Notes: generated by a model not told the origin, from the letters alone. DNA of 64,000 nucleotides from Glaciihabitans arcticus (GCF_004310685.1 NZ_SISG01000001.1:2666001-2730000); one strand, 5' to 3'. Positions 9,631 to 18,552 are shown, numbered from the stretch's first letter. A program made the numbers and translations.

Positions 9631-9691
9631 TTCTACGGCTTGTAGAACTATTTCTACACCAGTGTAGAACTATTTTCTACCGCGTGTAGAA
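9631..9691. promoter_or_regulatory. Three phased palindromes, probable BlaI-family operators between cydA and blaI
   Basis: Three inverted repeats of the form TTCTAC-N5/6-GTAGAA lie at 9631-9647, 9652-9669 and 9675-9691. Their centres are about 21.5 and 22.5 bases apart, close to two helical turns, so all would face the same side of the DNA. BlaI/MecI/CopY repressors bind TACA/TGTA dyads as winged-helix dimers, and the adjacent gene encodes such a protein. The third repeat covers the likely -10 of the regulator gene, which suggests autorepression. Control of cydABDC from the same sites is inferred. Confidence 0.8.
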
Positions 9692-9700
9692 TTGAACCCA
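9687..9700 (+). promoter_or_regulatory. Leaderless promoter -10 of the BlaI-type gene
   Basis: TAGAAT at 9687-9692 is followed by seven bases and the ATG at 9700, with no Shine-Dalgarno. The hexamer overlaps the right arm of the third palindrome, so a bound repressor would block polymerase directly. Confidence 0.55.
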
Positions 9701-10044
9701 TGTTGACGCTGGGCGAACTCGAGAGAACCGTGATGGACCTGCTCTGGGCCAGCGACGGTGCCCTCTCGGCGTACGACCTGCAGGACGCGCTCGCCGACCG
9801 CAAGCTCGCATCGACCACCATCCTCACCGTGCTGTCCCGTCTCGAGAAGAAGGGCTTCGTCGCCCGCGAGCGAGAGAGCCGCCCGCACCGCTACACGGCG
9901 GCCGGCTCGCGCGAGGACCATATGGCCGACCTCATGCACGAGGTACTAGGAACCGCCTCCGACCGCACAGCCGTGCTCGAGCGGTTCGTCGGATCGGTCA
10001 GCGCAGACGAGGCCGCGACCCTGCGCAAACTCCTCGGCGCGTGA
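9700..10044 (+). CDS. BlaI/MecI/CopY-family winged-helix repressor
   Basis: The 114-residue protein has the Penicillinase_R fold: GELERTVMDLLWASDGALSA, then the helix-turn-helix with STTILTVLSRLEKKGFVARE, and a C-terminal dimerisation region. These repressors bind DNA as dimers and in several systems are inactivated by a partner M56 protease. Here the M56 gene follows with a 4-bp overlap, and three dyads lie immediately upstream. The divergent cydABDC operon is the natural target (inference). The gene probably gives a leaderless mRNA. Confidence 0.92.
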   Translation: MLTLGELERTVMDLLWASDGALSAYDLQDALADRKLASTTILTVLSRLEKKGFVARERESRPHRYTAAGSREDHMADLMHEVLGTASDRTAVLERFVGSVSADEAATLRKLLGA

Positions 10045-10970
10045 CCGCCGCATCGCTGGCCCTCGCGGCGTTGGCGCTGCTTCTGGCGTGGCCGGTGCCG
10101 ATTCTGCTGGGGCGGGCGCGCTGGGCATCCCGATCACCGGCCGTCGCCCTGATTCTCTGGCAGGCCATCGCGCTCGCGGGTGGCCTCTCGATGATCGGCG
10201 CCCTGCTGACCTTCGGACTCGCGCCGTTCGGTGCGGACCTCGTGAGCGCGACGATCAACCTGCTCGGCGGCTTCGAGCCCAGCGCCGGCACCTGGCATCT
10301 CATCGCCCTCGGCGCCGCACTGCTGCTCGCTACGCACCTTGTGCTCAACCTGGTCGTGACGGTCACGCGCTCCGAACTGCAGCGGCGCCGGCACGCCTCG
10401 CTGGTGCAGCTGCTCAGCTCGCCGATGGCCGACGACCCGAACTCCCGCCTGCTCGATACACCCGCGCCGGTCGCGTACTGCCTGCCCGGCGCGCTCGGCT
10501 CGGTGACCGTTTTCTCTGCGGGGCTCGTCGATCTGCTCGAAGAGGATGAGCTGCGCGCCGTCATCGAACACGAGAAGGCGCACGTCGCCCAGCGGCACGA
10601 TGTGGTGCTCGTCGTCTTCCGGGCCTGGCACACGTCGCTGCCGTGGTTCCCGATCGCCTATCGGGCGCAGCGCGAGGTCGGCCTGCTCATCGAGATGCTG
10701 GCGGATGACCGCGCTCGCCGCACCGTCGCCGACCCGGTGCTGGCGCGCGCGATCGCCCTCGTCGGCAGTGGTGCTGGGGATGCCACGGCTCCCGGCAACC
10801 CGGCCGAGGGGTTCTCCCCGCACGACGTGCGCTCTCGGGTGCTGCGCATCGCCACCGCGAAACCTCTTCCCACCGCGGTCGAGGCGCTCATCGTCGGAGC
10901 ATCCGCCGCGCTCATCGCGGTGCCGACCGTGCTCCTGCTCGCGCCGGCTCTCGCCGCCCTCGTCGGCTAG
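10041..10970 (+). CDS. M56-family (BlaR1/MecR1-like) membrane metallopeptidase without sensor domain
   Basis: This 309-residue membrane protein has hydrophobic segments at residues about 5-25, 35-60 and 85-110 and near the C-terminus, with a zinc-protease motif HEKAH at residues 177-181 (in VIEHEKAHVAQRHD). It is about half the length of BlaR1 and lacks the extracellular penicillin-binding sensor, as in the many short actinobacterial M56 proteins. The GTG start overlaps the repressor stop by 4 bp. By analogy with BlaR1/BlaI it may cleave the repressor or an adaptor; the signal it senses is unknown. Confidence 0.88.
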   Translation: MTAASLALAALALLLAWPVPILLGRARWASRSPAVALILWQAIALAGGLSMIGALLTFGLAPFGADLVSATINLLGGFEPSAGTWHLIALGAALLLATHLVLNLVVTVTRSELQRRRHASLVQLLSSPMADDPNSRLLDTPAPVAYCLPGALGSVTVFSAGLVDLLEEDELRAVIEHEKAHVAQRHDVVLVVFRAWHTSLPWFPIAYRAQREVGLLIEMLADDRARRTVADPVLARAIALVGSGAGDATAPGNPAEGFSPHDVRSRVLRIATAKPLPTAVEALIVGASAALIAVPTVLLLAPALAALVG

Positions 10971-10995
10971 TGGGTCACTGGCTACACTCGGGGGC

Positions 10996-11700
10996 ATGAA
11001 ACGGTTCGCCGCACTTCTCGTCACGCTCGTCACCCTCACCGCGCTGTCGGGATGCGCCATTCTGACACCGCCCGGCAAGCAGGTCACCGAGAGCCGCGAG
11101 ATCGGTGATGTCACGGCCGTGGAGCTTTCCAGCGGCGGCAGCCTCGTCGTCAGTGTCGGATCGACCCCGTCGCTCGAGATCACGGCGGGCGAGAACATGA
11201 TCGGCCGCCTCTCCTCGGACGTCTCTGGCGGCACCCTCGACCTCGGAATCATGCCGGGTATCGGATTCGTGACCGGCAATGTCAGCTACGCCCTCACCGT
11301 GACCAGCCTCGACACCCTCGAGATCAAGGGATCCGGAGATGCCGAGATCGACTTTGCCGGTGCCGAGGAGGTCGACCTCGACATCGACGGCTCCGGCAGC
11401 ATCAGCGGCACGAACCTCGATGCCCGCGAGGTCGACATCGAGATCGCGGGCTCGGGTGATGTGGAACTCGAGGGCGAGGCATCCTCTTTCTCACTCACCA
11501 TCAGTGGTTCGGGCGAGTACCTCGGCGATGACCTGACGACCGAGGTGGCGGATGTCACGATCTCCGGTTCGGGAGAGGTCGAGCTCTCCGCGTCCGACTC
11601 GCTCGACGTCACCATCAACGGCAGCGGCGAGGTGCGCTACACGGGTGGAGCGACGCTCGAGCAGAACATCAACGGTTCGGGCGAGATCACCGAGTACTAG
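10996..11700 (+). CDS. GIN-domain (DUF2807) lipoprotein
   Basis: The start is the ATG at 10996, which gives a lipoprotein signal with Cys20 in LSGC and 234 residues. The rest is a repetitive beta structure with regularly spaced GSGD, GSGS and GSGE turns ([40 protein letters not shown]), characteristic of the DUF2807/GIN 'auto-transporter adhesin head-like' family. Function is unknown; the family is usually surface-exposed. TACACT at 10983-10988 lies seven bases before the ATG, suggesting its own leaderless promoter. The last four bases overlap the convergent lldD stop. Confidence 0.88.
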   Translation: MKRFAALLVTLVTLTALSGCAILTPPGKQVTESREIGDVTAVELSSGGSLVVSVGSTPSLEITAGENMIGRLSSDVSGGTLDLGIMPGIGFVTGNVSYALTVTSLDTLEIKGSGDAEIDFAGAEEVDLDIDGSGSISGTNLDAREVDIEIAGSGDVELEGEASSFSLTISGSGEYLGDDLTTEVADVTISGSGEVELSASDSLDVTINGSGEVRYTGGATLEQNINGSGEITEY

Positions 11701-12935
11701 GCGCGGGGGCGGGCCACCAGGCGCTCGAGCTGGGTGACGTGGCGGGGCTCGAGCTCCTCGACCGAGTTCACCTCGAGCAGCTTCATCGTGCGCACGACCT
11801 GGTCGGACAGGATCTGGATGGTGCGGTCGACGCCCTCACGTCCACCTGCCATCAGCCCATAGAGGTAGGCGCGCCCGATCAGCGCGAACTTGGCGCCGAG
11901 CGCGAGGGAGGCGACGACATCCGCGCCGTTCATGATGCCGGTGTCGACCATGACCTCGGTGTCCTTGCCGACCTCACGCACGACGGCGGGCAGCAGGTGG
12001 AACGGGATGGGCGCGCGGTCGAGCTGGCGTCCGCCGTGGTTGGACAGCAGGATGCCGTCCACGCCGATGTCGGCGAGCTTGCGCGAATCCTCGACGTTTT
12101 GCACGCCCTTGATGACGAGCTTGCCGGGCCACATGTCGCGGATGATCTTGAGGTCGTCGAAGTTGATCGACGGGTCCATCGCGGAGTCGAGCAGTTCGCC
12201 GACGGTGCCGCCGGTGGAGGAGAGGGACGCGAACTCGAGCGGGGGAGTGGTGAGGAAGTCGTACCACCACCACGGGCGGGGGATCGCGTTGATGATCGTG
12301 CCGGCGGTCAGCTGTGGCGGGATCGAGAAGCCGTTGCGCTTGTCGCGCAGGCGCGCGCCCGCCACGGGGGTGTCGACCGTGAACATCAGGGTGTCAAAGC
12401 CGGCGGCCGCCGCGCGCTCGACGAGCCCGTAGGAGATCTCGCGCTGGCGCATCACGTAGAGCTGGAACCAGTTGCGACCGTTCGGGTTCTCGGCCTTGAC
12501 CGCCTCGATCGAGGTGGTGCCGAGGGTCGACAGGGTGAACGGGATGCCCGCCGCGGCAGCAGCGCCGGCCCCCGCGATCTCACCCTCCGTCTGCATCAGG
12601 CGGGTGAAGCCGGTGGGGGCGATGCCGAACGGCATGGCCGACGTGCCGCCGAGAATCTGCGTGGTGGTGTCGACGGACGACACGTCGCGCAGGATCGACG
12701 GATGGAACTCGACATCCTCGAACGCCTGGCGGGCGCGGGCGAGCGAGATCTCGCCCTCGGCCGCACCCTCGGTGTAGTCGAAGGCGGCCTTGGGGGTGCG
12801 GCGCTGGGCGATCGCGCGCAGGTCGTAGATGGTGTGAGCGGCCGCGAGGCGACGGCGCTTGCCGTTCAGGTCGGGCGCTTTGAAGCGCATGAGCTTCGCG
12901 AGCTCTACGGGGTTGGGAAACTGGCGCTTGACCAT
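11697..12935 (-). CDS. lldD: FMN-dependent alpha-hydroxy-acid oxidoreductase, probable L-lactate dehydrogenase
   Basis: The 412-residue protein has the TIM-barrel FMN_dh architecture: N-terminal [21 protein letters not shown]-binding [18 protein letters not shown], and the active-site stretch SNHGGRQLD near residue 300 with the catalytic His and substrate-binding Arg. Members oxidise L-lactate to pyruvate and pass electrons to quinone or oxygen; glycolate or mandelate oxidases share the fold. Context favours L-lactate: it lies 18 bases behind an LldR-like regulator and at the end of the rhamnose operon, whose last product would be lactate. Confidence 0.87.
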   Translation of the reverse strand: MVKRQFPNPVELAKLMRFKAPDLNGKRRRLAAAHTIYDLRAIAQRRTPKAAFDYTEGAAEGEISLARARQAFEDVEFHPSILRDVSSVDTTTQILGGTSAMPFGIAPTGFTRLMQTEGEIAGAGAAAAAGIPFTLSTLGTTSIEAVKAENPNGRNWFQLYVMRQREISYGLVERAAAAGFDTLMFTVDTPVAGARLRDKRNGFSIPPQLTAGTIINAIPRPWWWYDFLTTPPLEFASLSSTGGTVGELLDSAMDPSINFDDLKIIRDMWPGKLVIKGVQNVEDSRKLADIGVDGILLSNHGGRQLDRAPIPFHLLPAVVREVGKDTEVMVDTGIMNGADVVASLALGAKFALIGRAYLYGLMAGGREGVDRTIQILSDQVVRTMKLLEVNSVEELEPRHVTQLERLVARPRA

Positions 12936-12953
12936 GATCTGCTTTCGTCGGGG

Positions 12954-13589
12954 CTAGAGGGATGAGGCGACGAGCCGGTCGCGGCTACCCGCGATGTGCT
13001 CTTCGATGAGTCGGGAGGCCAGCGGGGAGTCGCCCGCGAGCACCGCGTCGAGGATTCCCTGGTGCTGGGCACCGACCTCGGTCGCAGTGAGAAGCTGTGC
13101 TGCCTGCACCTGTCCGATGCAGAGTTCGATCTCGCCGAGCAGCAGTTCGTGCAGGCGGGCGAGGCGAGGGCTCGGGGCGCCGAGCACCAGCGCGCGGTGG
13201 AAGGCGACGTCGTGGTCGGCGAACCGTTCACCCGAGGCGGCCGCGTCGAGCAGTGCACGGTGGGCGGCAATGGCTCCGGAGGGCAGGATGCCGGAACTCG
13301 CGAGTCGGGAGACCGCCGCCGACTCGACCAGCGCGCGGTTGTCGAAGAGGTCGACGATGTCGTCGACCGTGAGCAGCGGAACCCGCGCGGCGCGATGAGC
13401 CTCACGACGGAGCACGCCTTCGGCGACGAGGCGCTCGATCGCGACCTTCGCGGTCTGGCGGGAGACCCCGAATCTCGAGGCGACGGATGACTCCGTGACG
13501 AGCGATCCCGGCGCCTGCTGCTGCGCGATGATGCTGGACCGCAGGTCGTCGTAGATGGTCTCGGGCAGAACGGGAGTGCTGGTCGCCAC
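12954..13589 (-). CDS. lldR: GntR/FadR-type regulator, probable lactate-responsive LldR
   Basis: The 211-residue protein has an N-terminal GntR winged helix (VASRFGVSRQTAKVAIERLV, residues about 37-57) and a C-terminal helical FCD ligand domain with metal-site histidines (DHDVAFHRAL, GAQHQGIL, EEHIAGSRDRL). It sits 18 bases upstream of lldD. A palindrome containing TTGTTTGACAA, matching the TNGTNNNACNA operator described for corynebacterial LldR, lies about 30 bases before its start. This makes autoregulation and lactate response likely, though not demonstrated. Confidence 0.85.
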   Translation of the reverse strand: MATSTPVLPETIYDDLRSSIIAQQQAPGSLVTESSVASRFGVSRQTAKVAIERLVAEGVLRREAHRAARVPLLTVDDIVDLFDNRALVESAAVSRLASSGILPSGAIAAHRALLDAAASGERFADHDVAFHRALVLGAPSPRLARLHELLLGEIELCIGQVQAAQLLTATEVGAQHQGILDAVLAGDSPLASRLIEEHIAGSRDRLVASSL

Positions 13590-13616
13590 GGTTCCACTCC
13601 TGTCGTCATCGGCTAC

Positions 13617-13653
13617 GGATTGTTTGACAATCTAGCAGATTGCCAAACAATCC
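13617..13653. promoter_or_regulatory. Long palindrome, probable LldR operator upstream of lldR-lldD
   Basis: Two 16-base arms (13617-13632 and 13638-13653) pair with a single mismatch around a five-base spacer. The left arm holds TTGTTTGACAA at 13620-13630, which matches the FadR-type consensus TNGTNNNACNA used by LldR. It lies between the rhaB stop and the lldR start. A terminator role for rhaB is the alternative, but the AT-rich arms and lack of a T-run favour an operator. Confidence 0.75.
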
Positions 13654-13664
13654 GCGAGAAGGCA

Positions 13665-15062
13665 TTAGCGCGGCAGGTAGACCGTCCGAGGCACCGAGCG
13701 CGCGACCAGGGCGCGGAGCGTTTCGAGGTCGCCGCTGACGATGCCCGCGGCGCGCGCCTGGACAAGCACGTTGCCGATGGCCGTCGCCTCGACCGGCCCG
13801 GCCACCACGGGGATGCCGGTGGCGTCGGCGGTGAGCTGGCAGAGGAGCGCGTTCTGCGACCCGCCGCCGACGAGGTGCACAGTGTTCACCGTGGCACCAC
13901 TGAGTGCGCGAGCGGTGTCGATGGTGCGGGCGTAAGCGGCGGCAAGGCTCTCGAGGATGCTGCGCACGAGCGCGGGGCGCGACCCGGGCGCGGCGATACC
14001 GTTCTCCTCGCACCAGGCGGCGATGCGCGCGGGCATGTCGCCCGGCGGCAGGAACCGCTCGTCATCGGGATCGAAGATGGCGACCGGTCCGTCATAGGCC
14101 GCGGCCTGCTCGAGCAGTTGAGTGAGGTCTCCGTTCCACAGCCGAACCGTCTCGCTCAGCAGCCAGAGGCCCATCACGTTGCGCAGGTAGCGCACCCGTC
14201 CGTCGACGCCGCCCTCATTGGTGAAGTTCGCAGCGCGACTCGCTTCGCTCAGGATGGGCTTCTCGAGCTCGACCCCCACGAGCGACCAGGTGCCGCACGA
14301 GATGTAGGCGAAGTCGGTGTCGGCAGCGGGGATCGCGACGATCGCCGAGGCCGTGTCGTGGGAACCGACCGTGGTGACCTGCAGATTCGGGGTGCCGACG
14401 CGCGCTGCCAGCTCGGGGCGAAGGCCGCCGAGGCGTGCACCCGCGTCGATCAATGTGGGGAAAATCGAGCGCGGCAGCCCGACCCTGCGGATGAGGTCGT
14501 CATCCCACTCGCCGGTCGTCGCATTGAAGAGGCCGGTCGTCGACGCGTTGCTGCGCTCGGCGACCGCGGTGCCGGTGAGCCAGAAGCCGAGCAGGTCGGG
14601 AACGAGCAGGAACGAGTCGGCTGCGGCCAGGCGTCCCGCCTGCGCGTCCTCCGCGAGTTGGAACACCGTATTGAAGGGAAGGTGCTGCAGCCCGGTCGAT
14701 GCATAGAGTTCGGATGCCGCGACCCGCTCGTGAACCGCAGCAACCCCGGTCGCCGTGCGCGCGTCGCGGTAGTGGAACGGCTCGCCCAGCGCGCGGCCCG
14801 CGTTCAGCAGCGCGTAATCGACGGCCCAGGAATCCACCCCGACGCTCACCAGCTCGGGTTCCTGCGCGGCGGCCGTGGTCAGCCCCGCGAGGGCGTGCTC
14901 GTAGAGGCCGGTGATGTTCCAATGCAGGCCGTCGGGTGTCTCCACCGGCCCGTTCGGAAAACGGCTCACCGGAACCAGTCGCAGCTCGTTGTGGCCGACG
15001 TAGCCGAGCATGACCCGGCCGCTGGTCGCGCCGAGGTCGACCGCGGCTACAGCTTTAACCAT
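13665..15062 (-). CDS. rhaB: L-rhamnulokinase
   Basis: The 465-residue FGGY-family kinase has the N-terminal phosphate loop VDLGATSGRVMLGYVG, the substrate region SVGVDSWAVDYALL, and the C-terminal ATP-binding part ISCGTWSLVG with VHLVGGGSQN. It phosphorylates L-rhamnulose to L-rhamnulose 1-phosphate. Its ATG shares one base with the stop of the upstream aldolase/dehydrogenase gene (TAATG), so the two are translationally coupled, and both flanking functions are rhamnose-specific. Confidence 0.94.
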   Translation of the reverse strand: MVKAVAAVDLGATSGRVMLGYVGHNELRLVPVSRFPNGPVETPDGLHWNITGLYEHALAGLTTAAAQEPELVSVGVDSWAVDYALLNAGRALGEPFHYRDARTATGVAAVHERVAASELYASTGLQHLPFNTVFQLAEDAQAGRLAAADSFLLVPDLLGFWLTGTAVAERSNASTTGLFNATTGEWDDDLIRRVGLPRSIFPTLIDAGARLGGLRPELAARVGTPNLQVTTVGSHDTASAIVAIPAADTDFAYISCGTWSLVGVELEKPILSEASRAANFTNEGGVDGRVRYLRNVMGLWLLSETVRLWNGDLTQLLEQAAAYDGPVAIFDPDDERFLPPGDMPARIAAWCEENGIAAPGSRPALVRSILESLAAAYARTIDTARALSGATVNTVHLVGGGSQNALLCQLTADATGIPVVAGPVEATAIGNVLVQARAAGIVSGDLETLRALVARSVPRTVYLPR

Positions 15063-17092
15063 TACCTGAGGAAGGCTGCGGCAACACCCGCGTCGACGGG
15101 GATGTGCAGGCCGGTGGTGTGGCTGAGGTCGCTCGTGCAGAGCACGAACACGGCGTTCGCGACGTTCTCGGGCAGCACCTCGCGCTTGAGCAGCGTGCGC
15201 TGCGCGTAGTACTTGCCGAGGTCCTGCTCGTCGACGCCGTAGACGGCGGCGCGCTTGGCACCCCAGCCACCGGCGAAGATGCCCGAGCCGCGGACGACGC
15301 CGTCGGGGTTGATGCCGTTGACCTTGACCCCGTACTCGCCGAGCTCGGCGGCCAGCAGGCGCACCTGGTGGGCCTGGTCGGCCTTCGTCGCCGAGTAGGC
15401 GATGTTGTTCGGGCCGGCGAACACCGAGTTCTTGGAGGAGATGTAGATGATGTCGCCGCCGAGCTTCTGGTCGATGAGCACCTTCGCGGCGGCGCGTGAG
15501 ACGAGGAACGAGCCCTTCGCCATCACGTTGTGCTGCAGGTCCCAGTCGGCCACGGTGGTGTCGAGCAGGCTCTTCGAGAGCGAGAGGCCGGCGTTGTTGA
15601 CCACGAGGTCGAGCCCGCCGAAAGCGAGAACGGCGGCGTCAACCGAGGCCTGAACGTCATCCTCTGAAGTCACGTTCGCCTGCACGCCGATGGCGACGTC
15701 CGTACCACCGATCTCGGCCGCGGCCTCCTGGGCCTTGGCGAGGTCGAGGTCGGCGATGACGACGCACGCGCCCTCCGCGGCGAGGCGGGTGGCGATGGCC
15801 TTGCCGATACCCGAGGCTGCACCCGTGACGAGGGCGATGCGTCCCGCGAGGGGCTTGGGTGCGGGCATCCTCTGCAGCTTCGCCTCTTCGAGCGACCAGT
15901 ACTCGATGGCGAACTTCTCGGCATCGCTGATGGGGCTGTAGGTGGAGATGGCCTCGGCTCCGCGCATCACGTTGATGGCGTTGATGTAGAACTCGCCGGC
16001 GACGCGAGCCGTCTGCTTGTTGGCGCCGTAACTGAACATGCCAACGCCCGGGATGAGCACGATGGCCGGGTCGGCGCCGCGCATCTCCGGCGAACCCTCG
16101 ACCTTGTGGGCGTCGTAGTAGGCCGCGTAGTCGAGGCGGTACTGCTCGTGCAGCTCGGTGAGACGAGCGAGGCTCTCCTCCACGGTTGCGGTCGCCGGCA
16201 GGTCGAGCACCAGCGGCTTGACCTTGGTGCGCAGGAAGTGGTCGGGGCAGCTGGTGCCGAGGCCGCCGAGACGTGGGTGCTCGCTCGAGGCGAGGAAGTC
16301 GGTGACGACGGGCACGTCGGTGAAGTGGCCGACCTGGGCGCGGTCGGTCGAGACGAGTCCGCGGATGCTCGGGGCGAGGGCCGCAGCCTTCGCGAGGCGC
16401 TCGGCCTCGGGCAGGGCGGTGTAACCGTCGAGGACGGTTCCGAAGGGGCTCTCGCGACCCTCGGCGGCGATGAACTTCTCTGCGGTCTCGATGATCCAGA
16501 GGGAGTTGGTCTCCGCCTCCTGCGAGGTCTCGCCCCACGCGGTGATGCCGTGGCCACCGAGGATCACGCCGATCGCGTCGGGGTTGGCCGCCTTGATCGC
16601 GGCGATGTCGAGCCCCAGCTGAAAGCCGGGACGACGCCAGTCGACCCAGGCGACGCGGCCGCCGAACGCCGTCGCGGTCAGCGCTTCACCGTCTGCGGCG
16701 GTCGCGAAGGCGATGCCGGAATCGGGGTGCAGGTGGTCGACGTGGGCGGCATCGACGAGTCCGTGCATGGCCGTGTCGATCGAGGGGGCTGCACCGCCCT
16801 TGCCGTGCAGCGTGTAGTCGAACGCGGCCACCATTTCGTCTTCGCGGTCGAGGCCGGGGTAGACGTTCACGAGTGAGCGGAGCCGGTCGAGCCGGAGCAC
16901 GGCTAGGCCGGACTCCTTGAGGGTTCCGAGGTCACCACCTGACCCCTTCACCCACAAAAGCTCGACCGGCTCGCCGGTAACGGGATCAATCTCCGTACCC
17001 TTGGCCGAGGTGTTGCCACCTGCGAAATTCGTGTTGCGCGGGTCTGAGCCCAGGCGGTTGGAGCGGGCGATGAGGTCGGCTGCGGTGCTCAT
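15062..17092 (-). CDS. Bifunctional L-rhamnulose-1-phosphate aldolase / lactaldehyde dehydrogenase-type SDR fusion
   Basis: The start chosen is the ATG at 17092 (MSTAADLIARSNRLG), giving 676 residues. Residues about 1-420 are a class II aldolase with zinc histidines in DHLHPDSG and GGHGIT. Residues about 430-676 are a short-chain dehydrogenase with GAASGIGKA and the YSATK catalytic pair. Fusions of this type (RhaEW, formerly YuxG, in Bacillus) split rhamnulose-1-P to DHAP and L-lactaldehyde and oxidise the aldehyde to L-lactate. It lies 29 bases after the isomerase-like gene and one base into rhaB. Confidence 0.92.
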   Translation of the reverse strand: MSTAADLIARSNRLGSDPRNTNFAGGNTSAKGTEIDPVTGEPVELLWVKGSGGDLGTLKESGLAVLRLDRLRSLVNVYPGLDREDEMVAAFDYTLHGKGGAAPSIDTAMHGLVDAAHVDHLHPDSGIAFATAADGEALTATAFGGRVAWVDWRRPGFQLGLDIAAIKAANPDAIGVILGGHGITAWGETSQEAETNSLWIIETAEKFIAAEGRESPFGTVLDGYTALPEAERLAKAAALAPSIRGLVSTDRAQVGHFTDVPVVTDFLASSEHPRLGGLGTSCPDHFLRTKVKPLVLDLPATATVEESLARLTELHEQYRLDYAAYYDAHKVEGSPEMRGADPAIVLIPGVGMFSYGANKQTARVAGEFYINAINVMRGAEAISTYSPISDAEKFAIEYWSLEEAKLQRMPAPKPLAGRIALVTGAASGIGKAIATRLAAEGACVVIADLDLAKAQEAAAEIGGTDVAIGVQANVTSEDDVQASVDAAVLAFGGLDLVVNNAGLSLSKSLLDTTVADWDLQHNVMAKGSFLVSRAAAKVLIDQKLGGDIIYISSKNSVFAGPNNIAYSATKADQAHQVRLLAAELGEYGVKVNGINPDGVVRGSGIFAGGWGAKRAAVYGVDEQDLGKYYAQRTLLKREVLPENVANAVFVLCTSDLSHTTGLHIPVDAGVAAAFLR

Positions 17093-17121
17093 GAGTGTCT
17101 TTCGTCGTGGGGGAAGAAGGG

Positions 17122-18552
17122 TCAGACCTGGCGGAAGTCGATGCCGAGGAGGTTTGCTGCTGCCCTGTAGTCGGCGGCGCGGTGGCCGACCGAGAGGGAC
17201 CAGTGGTGGCCGATGCCGGTCGCGCTCCACTCGTCGACCCACTCGCCCGGGTCGCGCGCGAAGTCGACGCGGGATGTCGTATTTCCGATCGCGAGCAGGG
17301 GACCGGGAACAACGGTTCCCTCCGAGGCCACGAACGCGAGTGCGCCGTCGCGGTCCTGGCCCAGGCCCAGAAGCGTGACCGGACCGGGCTGCACGTCGAA
17401 CTCGACGCTCACGCCCCAGCCGCGCTTGCCGTGGTAGACCCCGAGGCCGCGCAGGAGTGGCTCGCTCGAGGAGACCGCGAGGTGAGCGGGGCCGTCATGG
17501 CCCATCTCAACCACGTTGTCGTCGAAGTTGAGGGCCTGGATCTCGGTGAACGATCCGCCGGCGCCGATGACGCTCGTGACGAGCTGCGCCACGGTCGTGC
17601 GCAGTTCGTACTCGCCGGTGACCGGGATGCCGCGCGCCGTAAGAAGGGAGGCGCCGAGGATCATGCCGGCGCCGAGGCGCTCGTGCTGCTCGCCATCGAG
17701 GCCGCGGTGGTAGTAGGCGAGGGAGTCGAGGTCGAAGTCCTCGACCAGGCGGTCGAGCGCAACGCTCACCGTTGCGCCCCACGCGAAGTCCTCGTCCTTG
17801 ACGGTGTCGTCGAGGGTGAACACCTGGCGGGCGAGATCCATGCGCGCGGCGGTCTCCGCCTCGGTGACCTTCTCGACCCGCTGGCGGAGGTCGTCGAACT
17901 CGAGCACCTCGACGTGTGATCCGAACGTCGTCGGCAGCAGCGTGAGGTCGGTGGACACGTCGAGCATGCCCGGGTAGACGTGACCCATCAGGCCGTGGCG
18001 GGCGTGGCGGAGGGCGGAGCGCACGTGGGCAGCGTTGATCCACTGCTCGATGCGTCGCCACGCGGAGTCCTGGCGGAGGTAGCCGGAGACCGAGCGGAAC
18101 GGGATGCCGGCACGACGGAACACGTTGCCGACTTCGGGCACGGGGCACTGGCCGCAGTAGGCGAGCCAGAGGCCTGTGTCGAAGTTCGCGTGGTCCATCT
18201 TCTCCGTGGGCTGGAGGTCGATGATGAGCACGGGGGTGTTGGAGCGCTGGGCGATCGGCAGCACCATCGACGACGTGAGGTACGTCGTGAGGAACATGAC
18301 GATCAGGTCGCAGTCGGCGAGACGCAGTTTCTCGGCGGCGACGGCGGCTTCCTGCGCGTCGGAGATGAAGCCGACGTCGGTGACCTCGGCGTCCATGCCC
18401 TCAAAACGGTCGGAGACGTATTTCGCCGATTCCTGCAGCTGGGGGAGCAGACCCGGGAACTGCGGCCAGTAGGTGCCGAGACCGCCGGCGACCAGGCCGA
18501 TGCGCGTCTTGCGGCGCTGCTTGGGGGGAAGGAGTGTGGCGATGTCGGTCAT
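17122..18552 (-). CDS. L-fucose/L-arabinose isomerase family protein inside the rhamnose operon
   Basis: The 476-residue product (ATG 18552; an adjacent GTG at 18555 is possible) has the N-terminal open alpha/beta domain of the fucose/arabinose isomerase superfamily (RIGLVAGGLGTYWPQFPGLL, CDLIVMFLTTYLTSSMVLPI) and a C-terminal beta barrel with GHDGPAHLAVSS and GIGHHWSLSVGH. Such enzymes interconvert aldoses and ketoses with a divalent metal. RhaI for L-rhamnose is directly upstream, so this second isomerase may serve a related 6-deoxy or pentose sugar; the substrate is unknown. Its start overlaps the rhaI stop. Confidence 0.83.
   Translation of the reverse strand: MTDIATLLPPKQRRKTRIGLVAGGLGTYWPQFPGLLPQLQESAKYVSDRFEGMDAEVTDVGFISDAQEAAVAAEKLRLADCDLIVMFLTTYLTSSMVLPIAQRSNTPVLIIDLQPTEKMDHANFDTGLWLAYCGQCPVPEVGNVFRRAGIPFRSVSGYLRQDSAWRRIEQWINAAHVRSALRHARHGLMGHVYPGMLDVSTDLTLLPTTFGSHVEVLEFDDLRQRVEKVTEAETAARMDLARQVFTLDDTVKDEDFAWGATVSVALDRLVEDFDLDSLAYYHRGLDGEQHERLGAGMILGASLLTARGIPVTGEYELRTTVAQLVTSVIGAGGSFTEIQALNFDDNVVEMGHDGPAHLAVSSSEPLLRGLGVYHGKRGWGVSVEFDVQPGPVTLLGLGQDRDGALAFVASEGTVVPGPLLAIGNTTSRVDFARDPGEWVDEWSATGIGHHWSLSVGHRAADYRAAANLLGIDFRQV

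Noticed and set aside
9631-9691. Possible short CRISPR-like array
   Set aside because: The repeats are short dyads with four- to six-base gaps, not 25-40 base repeats with unique spacers; an operator array fits better.
10546-10995. N-terminal extension of the GIN-domain lipoprotein into the M56 gene
   Set aside because: The extension is in a shadow frame of the M56 coding region; the lipoprotein signal starts cleanly at 10996.
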